Below are positions 51,465 through 59,561 of a stretch of 64,000 nt of DNA, one piece after another. The number at the start of each line of letters is the position of its first letter. Position 1 is the first letter of the stretch. Source of the DNA: Marinibacterium anthonyi (GTDB lineage: Bacteria > Pseudomonadota > Alphaproteobacteria > Rhodobacterales > Rhodobacteraceae); contig CP031585.1 in NCBI GenBank assembly GCA_003217735.2, positions 310,001 to 374,000 of the forward strand, written 5' to 3'. The notes under the pieces are model-generated. The model had not been told where the DNA came from. It saw only the letters and a list, made by a program, of their open reading frames with translations, and searched no databases. The position numbers and the translations under genes are program-made.

Positions 51465-51545
51465 TGTGCAAGGCTCCCTGCCGGTCGGCAGCGCGCCTTG
51501 CATGTGATCGCCTTGGGTGACGTGTCACGACAAAGGAGATCACGA

Positions 51546-51980
51546 ATGACACACACCCGATACGCCTTCATCAAGGCAGGCTGGCATGCCGACATCGTCG
51601 ACCAAGCCCTGGTCGGATTTCTGCGGAAAGTACCCGAAGACGCGGTCGATGTCTTTGACGTTCCCGGCGCGTTCGAGATGCCGTTGCTGGCGCAGGATCT
51701 GGCGAAAACCGGTCGCTACGCGGCTGTCGTCGCGGCCGCGCTGGTCGTGGACGGGGGCATCTACCGGCACGATTTCGTGGCCCAGGCGGTGGTCAGCGGA
51801 TTGATGCAGGCGGGCCTGGCGACGGGCGTTCCCGCCCTGTCGGTCTCTCTCACGCCGCATCAGTACCAGGACACCAGCCACCACACCGCGATCTTCCGCG
51901 CGCACTTCGTCGTCAAGGGCGAAGAAGCGGGCGATGCCGTGCTGAAGCTGGCCGGCGTGCGATCCGCCATCGCGGCCTGA
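51546..51980 (+). CDS. ribH: 6,7-dimethyl-8-ribityllumazine synthase, RibH2 type
   Basis: 144 residues from the ATG at 51546, with AAAGGAG seven bases upstream. It makes the direct precursor of riboflavin. The lumazine synthase core is FIKAGWHADIVDQAL, DVPGAFEMPLLAQ, VVDGGIYRHDFVAQAVV and PALSVSLTPHQYQDT. Its size and divergence match the RibH2 isoform found with an FMN riboswitch in several alphaproteobacteria. Being FMN-controlled, it may be made only at low flavin. ribA is 32 kb away. Confidence 0.93.
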   Translation: MTHTRYAFIKAGWHADIVDQALVGFLRKVPEDAVDVFDVPGAFEMPLLAQDLAKTGRYAAVVAAALVVDGGIYRHDFVAQAVVSGLMQAGLATGVPALSVSLTPHQYQDTSHHTAIFRAHFVVKGEEAGDAVLKLAGVRSAIAA

Positions 51981-52017
51981 CCGGCGACCGGTGGCGCCTT
52001 GTGTGCCACCGGAACAT

Positions 52018-52080
52018 GGGCCGGGATATCACGGGCCAAGGATAACATGGGCCAAGGATATCCTGGGCCGGGGGATGCCG
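52018..52080 (+). repeat. Short tandem repeat of 15-16 bp units after ribH
   Basis: Four degenerate units start with GGGCC at 52018, 52033, 52049 and 52065, for example GGGCCAAGGATAACAT and GGGCCAAGGATATCCT. They lie between ribH and the ABC operon at 52200. The rest of that gap (52081-52199) holds the ABC promoter region and nothing else that I can support. Confidence 0.6.
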
Positions 52081-52199
52081 GGGGGGACAGAGTGTCGAAG
52101 ATGGCGTTTACCTTAGCGAAAAAATCGGGATAGAACGCCTTTCGACGAACCCAGCCAGATGCGCAGCCAGGGAAACCCCAGACACTCAGGAGTTTCACC

Positions 52200-53270
52200 A
52201 TGCCGCTTTCGCCCATGGCCCGCGCCGCCGCGCTTGCCTGCGCCGCCTTCACCCTTGCCGGTCCGACCCTGGCCCAGACGTCGTTCATCGATCACCGGGG
52301 CAAGACGATCACCTTCGACACCCCGCCCGAAAAGGTGGTGACCATCGTGCGCTCCGCCCCGATCCTGTATCGCGCGGTCGACGGGTCCGCCGACCATGTC
52401 GCCGGCATGAACAAGGATTCCCTGACGCGCTATTTCTCGTCCGGGCTGCTGGCCGACCTGCTGCCCGAAATGGCCAAGGTTCCGGCAAGCGCCGCGCAGG
52501 ACGGGTTCGTTCCCAATGTCGAGGCGATCCTGCAGCAGGACCCCGACGCGGTGATCCAGTGGATCTATGACCCCAAGATCATCGAACCGCTGGAACGGGT
52601 CGGCCTGACGGTGGTCGGCTGGGATTGCTGCACCGAACAGGACCGGCTGGATTACGTCACGCTTACCGGCTACATGACCGGCCGCAACGACCGGGCGCAG
52701 AAGATCCTGGGGCTGCAGGCGGACGCACTGGCCACGCTGAAGGACAAGGTGGCCAGCGTCGATATGCAGCCCTCGGTCCTGCATATCGACCAGCTGGGCG
52801 ACCAGATCCGTGTCATCGCCAACGGCTCGCAGGACCTGTCGCTGAGCGGTGTGACCAACCCGGCGGCGGACGACAGCGGCGAATGGTGGCGCACGATCGA
52901 CCTGGAACAGCTGCTGGTCTGGAACCCGGACATGATCGTCATCCCCGCCTACGCGACCGAGGTCGCGCCGCAGGATTTCTTTGACGATCCGATCCTGTCG
53001 AGCCTGGCTGCGGTCAAGGCAAAGAAGGTCTATAAACAGCCCTTCTTCGCCCGCACCCCGGACGCGCCCGAGATCTACCTGACCTCGGCCTGGCTGGCGG
53101 CGCTGGCCCATGGCGGCGATTATGCCCCCGATTTCCGGGCCGAGATCGCCAATGCCTATGACGTGATCTACGGCGTGCAGATGTCGGACGCACAGGTGGA
53201 CGAGGCGCTGGAAACCTCGGCCAATGCCGGTTCGGACGGGTATCAGGCACTGTTCGGCGGGGCCGAATGA
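52200..53270 (+). CDS. Periplasmic binding protein of an iron/cofactor-type ABC transporter
   Basis: 356 residues. A signal peptide (to about residue 25, TLAQ) precedes TSFIDHRGKTITFDTPPEKVVTIVRSAPIL, the opening of family PF01497 (BtuF/FhuD-like) proteins. LLADLLPEMAKVP, NVEAILQQDPDAVIQW and the LLVWNPDMIVIP strand are typical. These proteins bind ferric chelates, haem, cobalamin or other metal complexes. It overlaps the permease gene by 4 bp. Confidence 0.9.
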   Translation: MPLSPMARAAALACAAFTLAGPTLAQTSFIDHRGKTITFDTPPEKVVTIVRSAPILYRAVDGSADHVAGMNKDSLTRYFSSGLLADLLPEMAKVPASAAQDGFVPNVEAILQQDPDAVIQWIYDPKIIEPLERVGLTVVGWDCCTEQDRLDYVTLTGYMTGRNDRAQKILGLQADALATLKDKVASVDMQPSVLHIDQLGDQIRVIANGSQDLSLSGVTNPAADDSGEWWRTIDLEQLLVWNPDMIVIPAYATEVAPQDFFDDPILSSLAAVKAKKVYKQPFFARTPDAPEIYLTSAWLAALAHGGDYAPDFRAEIANAYDVIYGVQMSDAQVDEALETSANAGSDGYQALFGGAE

Positions 53271-54322
53271 CGTCTGTCACCGACACGCGGCCGGGCGCCT
53301 TGCGCGCGCCCGGTCTGGTGCTGCCCGGGCTTCTGGCGCTTTTGGCGGTGGCGATCCTGTGGTCGGTCACCATCGGGCGCTATGACCTGACGGTGCCGCA
53401 GGTCGCCGGGATCCTGGTGGACAACATCTTTCCCGCCGACACCCCGACATGGGAACCGATCCAGGAGGTCGTCGTCGAACAGGTCCGCCTGCCGCGCATC
53501 CTGGCCGCCGTGCTGCTGGGCTTCGGGCTGGCGATCTCGGGCGCGGCGCTGCAGGGGCTGTTTCGCAATCCGCTGGTCGATCCCGGGATCATCGGGGTGA
53601 CGTCGGGGTCCGGTTTCGGCGGCACGCTGGCGATCCTTCTGGGGATCGGCGGCGCCGGCCTGGTCGGCATCGCCTTTGGCTTCGGGGTGGGCAGCATTCT
53701 TCTGGTGAAATTCCTGGCCACCGTGCGCGGACGCACCAGCATGCTGACGCTGGTGCTGGCGGGCGTGATCGTGTCGGCCTTCTTCTCGGCGGCGATCTCC
53801 ATCGCGAAGCTTCTGGCCGACCCGTTCCAGAAGCTGCCCGCGATCACCTACTGGCTGATGGGCTCCATCGCATCGACCGATTACGCGGACCTGGGCATGA
53901 TCTGCCTGGCGGTGGGACCGGCGGCGGTGCTGATCTACCTGCTGCGGTTCCAGATCAACATCCTGTCCCTGGGCGAGGAACGCGCCCGCGCGCTTGGCAG
54001 TCGCGTGGGGTTGGTGCAATGGGCGATCCTGCTGGCCACGGCGCTGATCTCGGCCGGGATCGTCGCGACCTCGGGCATCATCGGTTGGGTGGGGCTGGTG
54101 ATTCCCCATGTGGGCCGCGCTTTGGTGGGGGCTGATCACCGGCGGTTGCTGCCGGTGTCGGGCGTGATCGGGGCGATCTACCTGCTGATGGTCGACAACA
54201 TCGCCCGCACCGCCACCACGGCGGAAATCCCGCTGGGCATCATCACCGCCCTGATCGGCGTGCCCGTCTTTGCCGTGATCCTGCGGCGCATCCATGGCAA
54301 CGGAGGCTGGGCCGGTGATTGA
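53267..54322 (+). CDS. FecCD-family ABC transporter permease
   Basis: 351 residues, about ten membrane segments. The family blocks are VRLPRILAAVLLGFGLAISGAALQGLFRNPLVDPGIIGVTSGSG, GSIASTDYADLG, RARALGSRVGLVQW and GIIGWVGLVIPHVGRALVGADHRRLLP, the ATPase-docking region. It overlaps the ATPase start by 29 bp. Confidence 0.94.
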   Translation: MTSVTDTRPGALRAPGLVLPGLLALLAVAILWSVTIGRYDLTVPQVAGILVDNIFPADTPTWEPIQEVVVEQVRLPRILAAVLLGFGLAISGAALQGLFRNPLVDPGIIGVTSGSGFGGTLAILLGIGGAGLVGIAFGFGVGSILLVKFLATVRGRTSMLTLVLAGVIVSAFFSAAISIAKLLADPFQKLPAITYWLMGSIASTDYADLGMICLAVGPAAVLIYLLRFQINILSLGEERARALGSRVGLVQWAILLATALISAGIVATSGIIGWVGLVIPHVGRALVGADHRRLLPVSGVIGAIYLLMVDNIARTATTAEIPLGIITALIGVPVFAVILRRIHGNGGWAGD

Positions 54323-55073
54323 CGTTCACGACCTGACCCTGCGCCGGGGGGCTTCGGACGTCCTGACCGGCCTCGGGTTCCGTCTGGCGGCCGGGGAAAG
54401 CCTTGCCATCCTGGGCGCCAACGGCATCGGCAAGACAACGCTGCTGACCGCCCTGAACGGGGTTCTGAAGCCGTCGCGGGGGCGCATCGCCGTCCAGGGG
54501 CGAACCGGCTTTGTCCCCCAGCTTTTCGAGGTGCCGTTTTCCTATTCCGCGCTGGACATCGCCCTGATGGGCCGCGCCCGGCACCTGGGCCTGTTCGGCG
54601 CGCCGGGCAAGCGGGATTTCGAGATCGTTCGCCATTACATGCGCCTTCTGGGGATCGAGGATCTGGAACACCGCCCGTTCAACGCGCTCAGCGGCGGCCA
54701 GCGCCAGCTGGTCACCATCGCCCAGGCGCTGGCGTCGGAATGCGATCTGCTGATCCTGGACGAACCCTGCGCCGCGCTGGATTACCGCAACCAGGACAAG
54801 GTGCTGGACCTGCTGGCGCTGCTGCGCGCCGAACATGGCCAGACGGTGGTCTTTTCCACCCACATGCCCCAGCACGCGGTCGAGGTCGCCACCCATGTCC
54901 TGCTGCTGGAACGCGCCGACCGGCACCTGTTCGGCCCCGTCGCGGAGGTTCTGACTGAGGCCAACCTCAGCGCGCTGTACGGCCTGCCCATCGGGCGCGC
55001 CGATTTTGCCGGGACCGGGCGGCACACCTTCGCACCGCTGTTTCGTGACCATGCAAAGGCGTCCCATGCCTGA
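54294..55073 (+). CDS. ABC transporter ATPase, iron/cofactor type
   Basis: 259 residues. Walker A is GANGIGKTTLL, the signature LSGGQRQLVTIAQAL, Walker B LLILDEPCAALD, and the H-loop STHMPQHAVEVATH. The start at 54294 overlaps the permease gene; a GTG a few codons later (VIDVHD) is possible. It completes a BtuFCD/FhuBCD-like importer. Its last 8 bp overlap the next gene, an unknown protein. Confidence 0.93.
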   Translation: MATEAGPVIDVHDLTLRRGASDVLTGLGFRLAAGESLAILGANGIGKTTLLTALNGVLKPSRGRIAVQGRTGFVPQLFEVPFSYSALDIALMGRARHLGLFGAPGKRDFEIVRHYMRLLGIEDLEHRPFNALSGGQRQLVTIAQALASECDLLILDEPCAALDYRNQDKVLDLLALLRAEHGQTVVFSTHMPQHAVEVATHVLLLERADRHLFGPVAEVLTEANLSALYGLPIGRADFAGTGRHTFAPLFRDHAKASHA

Positions 55074-56355
55074 CTTCCAGCGCCCAAAGGGCATCGCCTA
55101 TATCCACTGGGGCAACAGCTGGCAGCTGCGCAGCTTTCAGGACTTCGGTCACTGGATCGATGACCTGATCTATATCCACGACCTGCCCAGGGTGAACCTG
55201 GACGCCTACCGCTGCGTGGTCCTGCCCGACGCGATGGACGCCGCCGCCACCGCGCCCCATGCGGCGCAGCTGAACGCCTATCGGAAGAATGGCGGGTTCC
55301 AGGTGGTATTCCTGCAGGGCCATGCCGACTGGCTGGACGTGCCGGGGCTGAACTGGACGCCGGGCACCTGCCGTGACTGGCTGTGGTGGACCAAGGGGGA
55401 GCGGCTGGAGATCCACCTGGCCGAGCCGTTCCATCCGGTGACCGAGGCGGTGCCGTTGAAGGCGATGAGCTGGCACTGGGGCGGCAGCTATACCCTGCCC
55501 GAAGGCGCGCGGCCGATCCTGTCGCTGGACGATGGCGGCGGGCATCTGTTCCTGGACCTGAGGGATGGCAAGGGGCGGCTGATGCTGGCCACGCTGGACC
55601 CGCATTCGCATAACGGGCAGCGGTTCATGCCGGCGACGACGGCGTTCCTGCAGGGGTTCTATCCCTGGCTGAACCGGGAACTGGGGATCGACCGGGCGCC
55701 GCGCAACCGCGTCACCTACCTTCAGTGTTCGCGCGTTCCGGGCGAATGGTATCCCGACTGGATCGACCGGGGGCTGGCGCAGGCGGGGTTCCGGCCGTCG
55801 TTCCGCCCGCTATATGATCTGGACGCGGCGATGCTGGAGGACACGGACATCCTCTACCTGCCGTTCAGCCATGACGAATATTTCCTGGAAAGCCGGCAGG
55901 GGATCCTGATGGATTACCTCGCGCGGGGGGGCAGCATGATCCTGTGTGCCGAGCCCTGCCGGGCGTGGCTGCCGTTTCTGAGCCCGTTCCGGGCGGTGCC
56001 GTCGCGGCCCTTTTCGAACATCAAGGTGCGCGTCAGGGATGACCGCTTCGGGATCTGGGCGGGGCTGGGCGAGGATTTCGACGGCTGGAAGGGGATCTTT
56101 GGCCAATACGCCCGGGGCTGGAGCGATCCGCCGGCCGGGGCGCATTGGCTGACGGATGTGGGGGCAGAGCATGATCCGAAGCCGGCCGACTGGCTTTGGC
56201 GGTATCCGGACAAGGGGCATCGGGGCGGGTTCGTCTTCATGCACAACGGGGACAATCTGACCCGCTATCCGGACCATGGACCCGGGAAGGAAGGCATGAT
56301 CCCGGCGGTGGCCGGCGCGCTGCAGAGGTTGATGGAAGGGCGGGTGCTTGCCTGA
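55066..56355 (+). CDS. Unknown 429-residue protein with two glutamine amidotransferase-like domains, coupled to a metal-type ABC operon
   Basis: The ATG at 55066 overlaps the ATPase gene by 8 bp; an ATG 15 bases earlier is possible. I do not recognise the family. By eye, two similar alpha/beta halves can be seen. In the first (about 40-110), YRCVVLPDAMD is followed by QLNAYRKNGGFQVVFLQG. In the second (about 265-315), TDILYLPFSHDEY is followed by LMDYLARGGSMILCAEP. Such strand, turn, helix and GG-strand arrangements are seen in ThuA/GATase1-like folds. The chain is Trp-rich and has no signal peptide or membrane segment. It may handle the imported complex in the cytoplasm; no catalytic Cys-His pair could be confirmed. 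Confidence 0.7.
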   Translation: MPDFQRPKGIAYIHWGNSWQLRSFQDFGHWIDDLIYIHDLPRVNLDAYRCVVLPDAMDAAATAPHAAQLNAYRKNGGFQVVFLQGHADWLDVPGLNWTPGTCRDWLWWTKGERLEIHLAEPFHPVTEAVPLKAMSWHWGGSYTLPEGARPILSLDDGGGHLFLDLRDGKGRLMLATLDPHSHNGQRFMPATTAFLQGFYPWLNRELGIDRAPRNRVTYLQCSRVPGEWYPDWIDRGLAQAGFRPSFRPLYDLDAAMLEDTDILYLPFSHDEYFLESRQGILMDYLARGGSMILCAEPCRAWLPFLSPFRAVPSRPFSNIKVRVRDDRFGIWAGLGEDFDGWKGIFGQYARGWSDPPAGAHWLTDVGAEHDPKPADWLWRYPDKGHRGGFVFMHNGDNLTRYPDHGPGKEGMIPAVAGALQRLMEGRVLA

Positions 56356-56356
56356 T

Positions 56357-56437
56357 ATGTCCCACGCGTGGGACAGTGGCCGGGGTGTGCGATTCCAATG
56401 GGTTGCAGAGGCGGATTAACCATTCGTCAGGATTTGC
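56357..56437 (+). repeat. Copy 2 of the approximately 80-bp intergenic repeat with 18-bp palindrome and CtrA-like site
   Basis: The palindrome TGTCCCACGCGTGGGACA is at 56358-56375, two bases after the stop of the preceding gene. TTAACCATTCGTCAG at 56416-56430 contains TTAACCAT, a known CtrA half-motif. Between them AATGGGTTGCAGAGGCGG matches copy 1 with one change. The mtfA start is 39 bp downstream. Confidence 0.85.
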
Positions 56438-56475
56438 AGCCAAGTTGGGCCGGGCCGGAAGCGGAGGAGCGTGGG

Positions 56476-57321
56476 ATGACGATCGTGGTCGTGGTGCTGC
56501 TTGTGGCGGTCGCGGGCTTTGCCCTATGGCGCGGGGTTTCGAAGACGCGGCACCGCCGCAAGATCGGGGAGACGCCGCTGAGCGAGGTGCAGAGCGAAAG
56601 CCTCCAGCGCCAGGTGCCGGTGGTGGCCAGGCTGCCGCAGGAGCTGCGCGCGAAGCTGGACGGCAAGGTGAACCTGTTCCTGGATCAGGTGACCTTCACC
56701 GGATGTAACGGGCTGGAGGTGAGCGAGGACATGCGGCTGTCGATCGCCGCGCAGGCCTGTCTGCTGATCGTCAACAGCGACACCTGGTACGATCACCTGA
56801 CCGAGATCCTGGTCTATCCCGGCGCCTTCAAGTCGCGCCAGCAGCGCCACAACGGATACGTCGTGACCGAGGCCGAGGTGGTGCGCACCGGGGAAAGCTG
56901 GGCCCGGGGGCCTGTCGTGCTGTCCTGGGCGCATGCACGGCAGGGGGCGGCGGATGCGTCGGACGGGCACAACGTGGTGATCCACGAATTCGCGCACCGG
57001 ATCGACGCGCTGTCGGGACAGACCGACGGGGTGCCGGTGCTGGAGCGGAATCAGTCCTATGACGGCTGGGTAAAGACGTTCCGCACCGCGTTTCAGCGCC
57101 ATGTGGGCCAGGTGGAGGCCGGGCACCGCACGGTTCTGGATCCCTATGGCGCGACCGGGCCCGAGGAGTTCTTTGCCGTGGCGGTGGAGGCGTTCATCGA
57201 GACGCCGAAGGCGTTGAAACAGCACGAACCCCAGATCTATGACCAGTTGGCCCGGCTGTTCCGGCTGGACCCGGTGCACTGGACCCGGTGCACTGGGGCT
57301 GATGACCGGGGCGGCGCCTGA
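56476..57321 (+). CDS. mtfA: MtfA-like M90-family zinc peptidase
   Basis: 281 residues from the ATG at 56476, with GCGGAGGAG upstream. An N-terminal membrane segment (residues 2-17) is followed by a cytoplasmic domain. The zinc site is HEFAH (His170, Glu171, His174) and a later Glu is in ATGPEEFFAVAVEAFIE. SWAHARQGAADASDGHNVV and LSGQTDGVP are typical of MtfA. E. coli MtfA binds the repressor Mlc; here only peptidase membership can be stated. The membrane anchor is longer than in the E. coli protein. A 14-bp direct repeat (GGACCCGGTGCACT) is present near the 3' end. Confidence 0.88.
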   Translation: MTIVVVVLLVAVAGFALWRGVSKTRHRRKIGETPLSEVQSESLQRQVPVVARLPQELRAKLDGKVNLFLDQVTFTGCNGLEVSEDMRLSIAAQACLLIVNSDTWYDHLTEILVYPGAFKSRQQRHNGYVVTEAEVVRTGESWARGPVVLSWAHARQGAADASDGHNVVIHEFAHRIDALSGQTDGVPVLERNQSYDGWVKTFRTAFQRHVGQVEAGHRTVLDPYGATGPEEFFAVAVEAFIETPKALKQHEPQIYDQLARLFRLDPVHWTRCTGADDRGGA

Positions 57322-57345
57322 CGCCGTTCTTCAGCCCCGTTTTTC
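57295..57345. terminator. Terminator at the mtfA 3' end
   Basis: GGGGCTGA at 57295-57302 pairs with TCAGCCCC at 57331-57338, enclosing an inner GGCG/CGCC stem, and GTTTTT follows. The stem overlaps the last codons of mtfA and ends transcripts before the convergent rlmN. Confidence 0.6.
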
Positions 57346-57359
57346 AACCCTGCCGGTGT

Positions 57360-58556
57360 TCAACCCTGGCTGGCTTCGGCCTCGATCTGCTTCTTCGATT
57401 TGCGTTCGCGTTCGGTGGCCGATTTCAGCTGGCCGCAGGCGGCCATGATATCCTCGCCCCGCGGTTTGCGGATGGGAGAGGCGTAGCCGGCATTGTAGAT
57501 GATGTCGGCGAAGGCGCGGATGCGGTTGTTGGACGACCGCTTGTAGGGCGCGCCGGGCCATTCGTTGAACGGGATCAGGTTGATCTTGGCCGGGATGCCG
57601 TGGTCCTTGATCAGCTTGATCAGCCGGTGGGCGTCGTCATCGGTGTCGTTGATGCCGTGCAGCATCACGTACTCAAAAGTGATCCGTTCGGAATTGGACA
57701 CCTTGGGATAGCTGGCCAGCGCGCGGCAGAGTTCGTCGATGTTCCAGCGCTTGTTGATCGGGACCAGGATATTGCGGGTCTCGTCCGTGGTGGCGTGGAA
57801 GGAAATGGCCAGCTGGCAGCCGATTTCCTGCGCGGTGCGGGCGATTTCGGGCACGACGCCCGAGGTCGACAGCGTGATGCGCCGGCGCGACAGCGAGATG
57901 CCTTCGGGATCCATGGCGATCTTCATCGCGTCGCGGACGTTGTCGAAATTGTACAGTGGTTCGCCCATGCCCATCAGCACGATGTTGGACAACAGGCGGG
58001 TTTCATCCTTGGGCGCGCCGGGAACGGGCCATTCGCCCAGGTCGTCGCGGGCCATCATGATCTGGCCGACGATTTCGGCGGCGGTCAGGTTGCGCACCAG
58101 TTTCTGCGTGCCGGTGTGGCAGAAGGAACAGGTCAGCGTGCAGCCGACCTGCGAGGAGATGCAGAGCGTGCCGCGATCTTCCTCGGGGATGTAGACGACT
58201 TCGACCTCGTGGCCGCCATTGATGCGCACCAGGTACTTGCGGGTGCCGTCGGTGGAGACGAGTTTCGAGACGACTTCCGGCAGGGTGATGGTGAAGTTTT
58301 CGGCCAGCAGCGCGCGGTAGGGTTTCGCGAGGTTGGTCATCAGGGCGAAGTCGCGCACGCCCCATTGGTAGACCCATTGCCAGACCTGGTTCACCCGCAT
58401 CTTGGCCTGTTTCTCGGGCGTGCCGGCGGCGATCAGCGCGTCGCGCAGTTGCGCGCGGGTCAGACCGACGATGTTCGTCGGGCCGCAGGGTTGCTCGCCT
58501 GGCAGCTTGCGGGGGATCGTCATGACGTCCTGAGTGATCGGCGCTGAGGCTTCCAT
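57360..58556 (-). CDS. rlmN: 23S rRNA (adenine-2503-C2)/tRNA methyltransferase
   Basis: 398 residues from the ATG at 58556. This radical SAM enzyme methylates A2503 of 23S rRNA and A37 of some tRNAs. The 4Fe-4S cysteines are 139, 143 and 146 in [40 protein letters not shown], the [12 protein letters not shown] segment and [17 protein letters not shown] agree with RlmN. The catalytic Cys is expected in AACGQL near the C-terminus. Upstream of the start lies an unusual repeat cluster (58645-58790). Confidence 0.97.
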   Translation of the reverse strand: MEASAPITQDVMTIPRKLPGEQPCGPTNIVGLTRAQLRDALIAAGTPEKQAKMRVNQVWQWVYQWGVRDFALMTNLAKPYRALLAENFTITLPEVVSKLVSTDGTRKYLVRINGGHEVEVVYIPEEDRGTLCISSQVGCTLTCSFCHTGTQKLVRNLTAAEIVGQIMMARDDLGEWPVPGAPKDETRLLSNIVLMGMGEPLYNFDNVRDAMKIAMDPEGISLSRRRITLSTSGVVPEIARTAQEIGCQLAISFHATTDETRNILVPINKRWNIDELCRALASYPKVSNSERITFEYVMLHGINDTDDDAHRLIKLIKDHGIPAKINLIPFNEWPGAPYKRSSNNRIRAFADIIYNAGYASPIRKPRGEDIMAACGQLKSATERERKSKKQIEAEASQG

Positions 58557-58644
58557 GGGGGACCTGGCTTTGGGGGTGGATAGGGCCTCATATAGGAAAA
58601 CCTGCGCGGATCCCAAGGAAAATCGTTTCGGATCGCGGGAGACG

Positions 58645-58790
58645 AGAAAATTCTGCGAATTTTCTTGGGAATGTCGGGGGAATGTCGGGGGATGTTGGGG
58701 GGGTGGGTCGAGAAAATTCGCAGAATTTTCTGGGCCGGTTTTCTGGGCCGGTTTTCTGGACCAATTTCCTGGGCCAATTTCCTGGGCCGC
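58645..58790. repeat. Compound repeat: 21-bp inverted repeat, G-rich core and 13-bp tandem repeats
   Basis: Three elements are adjacent. First, 58645-58665 and 58711-58731 are perfect 21-bp reverse complements, each also nearly palindromic in itself (AGAAAATT...AATTTTCT). Second, the 45 bp between them contain repeated GGAATGTCGGGG and four or more G-runs. Third, five 13-bp units (type TTTTCTGGGCCGG) run from 58726 to 58790. The cluster fills most of the gap between rlmN and the ialB-like gene. Confidence 0.85.
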
Positions 58791-58844
58791 CGTCAGCGTC
58801 GCGCCCCCCGCAAGGGGCGCGCATCAATCATGGCTGGCGCCGTT

Positions 58845-59378
58845 TCAGCCGCCGCAGCGTTTCTGGGCGTCTTCCACCGCGGCGGTGAAGCCCAGCAGCG
58901 AGAAGGTGTCGGCGGTCTGGGTGCCGCGCGAGGACCGCGCCGTCAGCTTCGCATCGGCGCCCCGTTTCATCGCGGTGATGATGCGGGCGTCTTCGTCCGA
59001 GCTGGCCGGCCAGGCCCATTCGCCTTCGGTGAACAGTTCGAACTGGTCGTCGCCGATGGTCAGGTTGACGGTGGAGCCGTCCGCGAAGGGATAGCCGCCC
59101 GTAAAGGTGACCTGTCCCTTCACTTCGTCGCCCGGGCGATAGAAGACGAACAGAAGGATATCGCTGCGCGTCACGGCCACGACGCGACCGTCCCGGGTGT
59201 TCACCGTCTCCTTCGGAGCGGACACGCTCCAGCATTCATTCGGGTCGTCTTCGACGAAGACGGACCAGTCCGTCTTGGCGGCGACCCGGTTTGTGCTGAC
59301 ATCCTGTGCGGTTGCGCCCGTTGCGAACGCGGTGAACGCAAGCCCGGCTGCTGCCGCGTGCAAGACGTGGAATTTCAT
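58845..59378 (-). CDS. Invasion-associated locus B (IalB) family protein
   Basis: 177 residues. A signal peptide (residues 1-24, ATGATAQ) is followed by the IalB-type domain, with TDWSVFVED-PNECW, DILLFVFYRPGDEV, GGYPFADGSTVNL and a C-terminal QKRC pair that could form a disulfide with the first Cys. IalB proteins are alphaproteobacterial periplasmic or outer-membrane factors with no firm biochemical role; in Bartonella the name comes from invasion assays. The start at 59378 opens the signal peptide. It is divergent from the asparaginase gene at 59562. Confidence 0.9.
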   Translation of the reverse strand: MKFHVLHAAAAGLAFTAFATGATAQDVSTNRVAAKTDWSVFVEDDPNECWSVSAPKETVNTRDGRVVAVTRSDILLFVFYRPGDEVKGQVTFTGGYPFADGSTVNLTIGDDQFELFTEGEWAWPASSDEDARIITAMKRGADAKLTARSSRGTQTADTFSLLGFTAAVEDAQKRCGG

Positions 59379-59561
59379 CTAACCAGCCTCCAGCTGAAAA
59401 TTTACCTCAATGGCCCGGGACGCCTGTGTCGGCATTTCCTGCCGTCTCTATGGTGCGGCCCGCTGCTTTTCGACATACCTATGTTATGCCAATTCGGGGC
59501 ATGCGCGAAAGGCCGCTCGGCTGAAAATTGCCGGGCCGGAACGGATCCTGAGGGGATTGAG

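Noticed and set aside
58726-58790. CRISPR array
   Set aside because: The units are 13 bp and directly adjacent, without spacers, and no cas gene is in the window.
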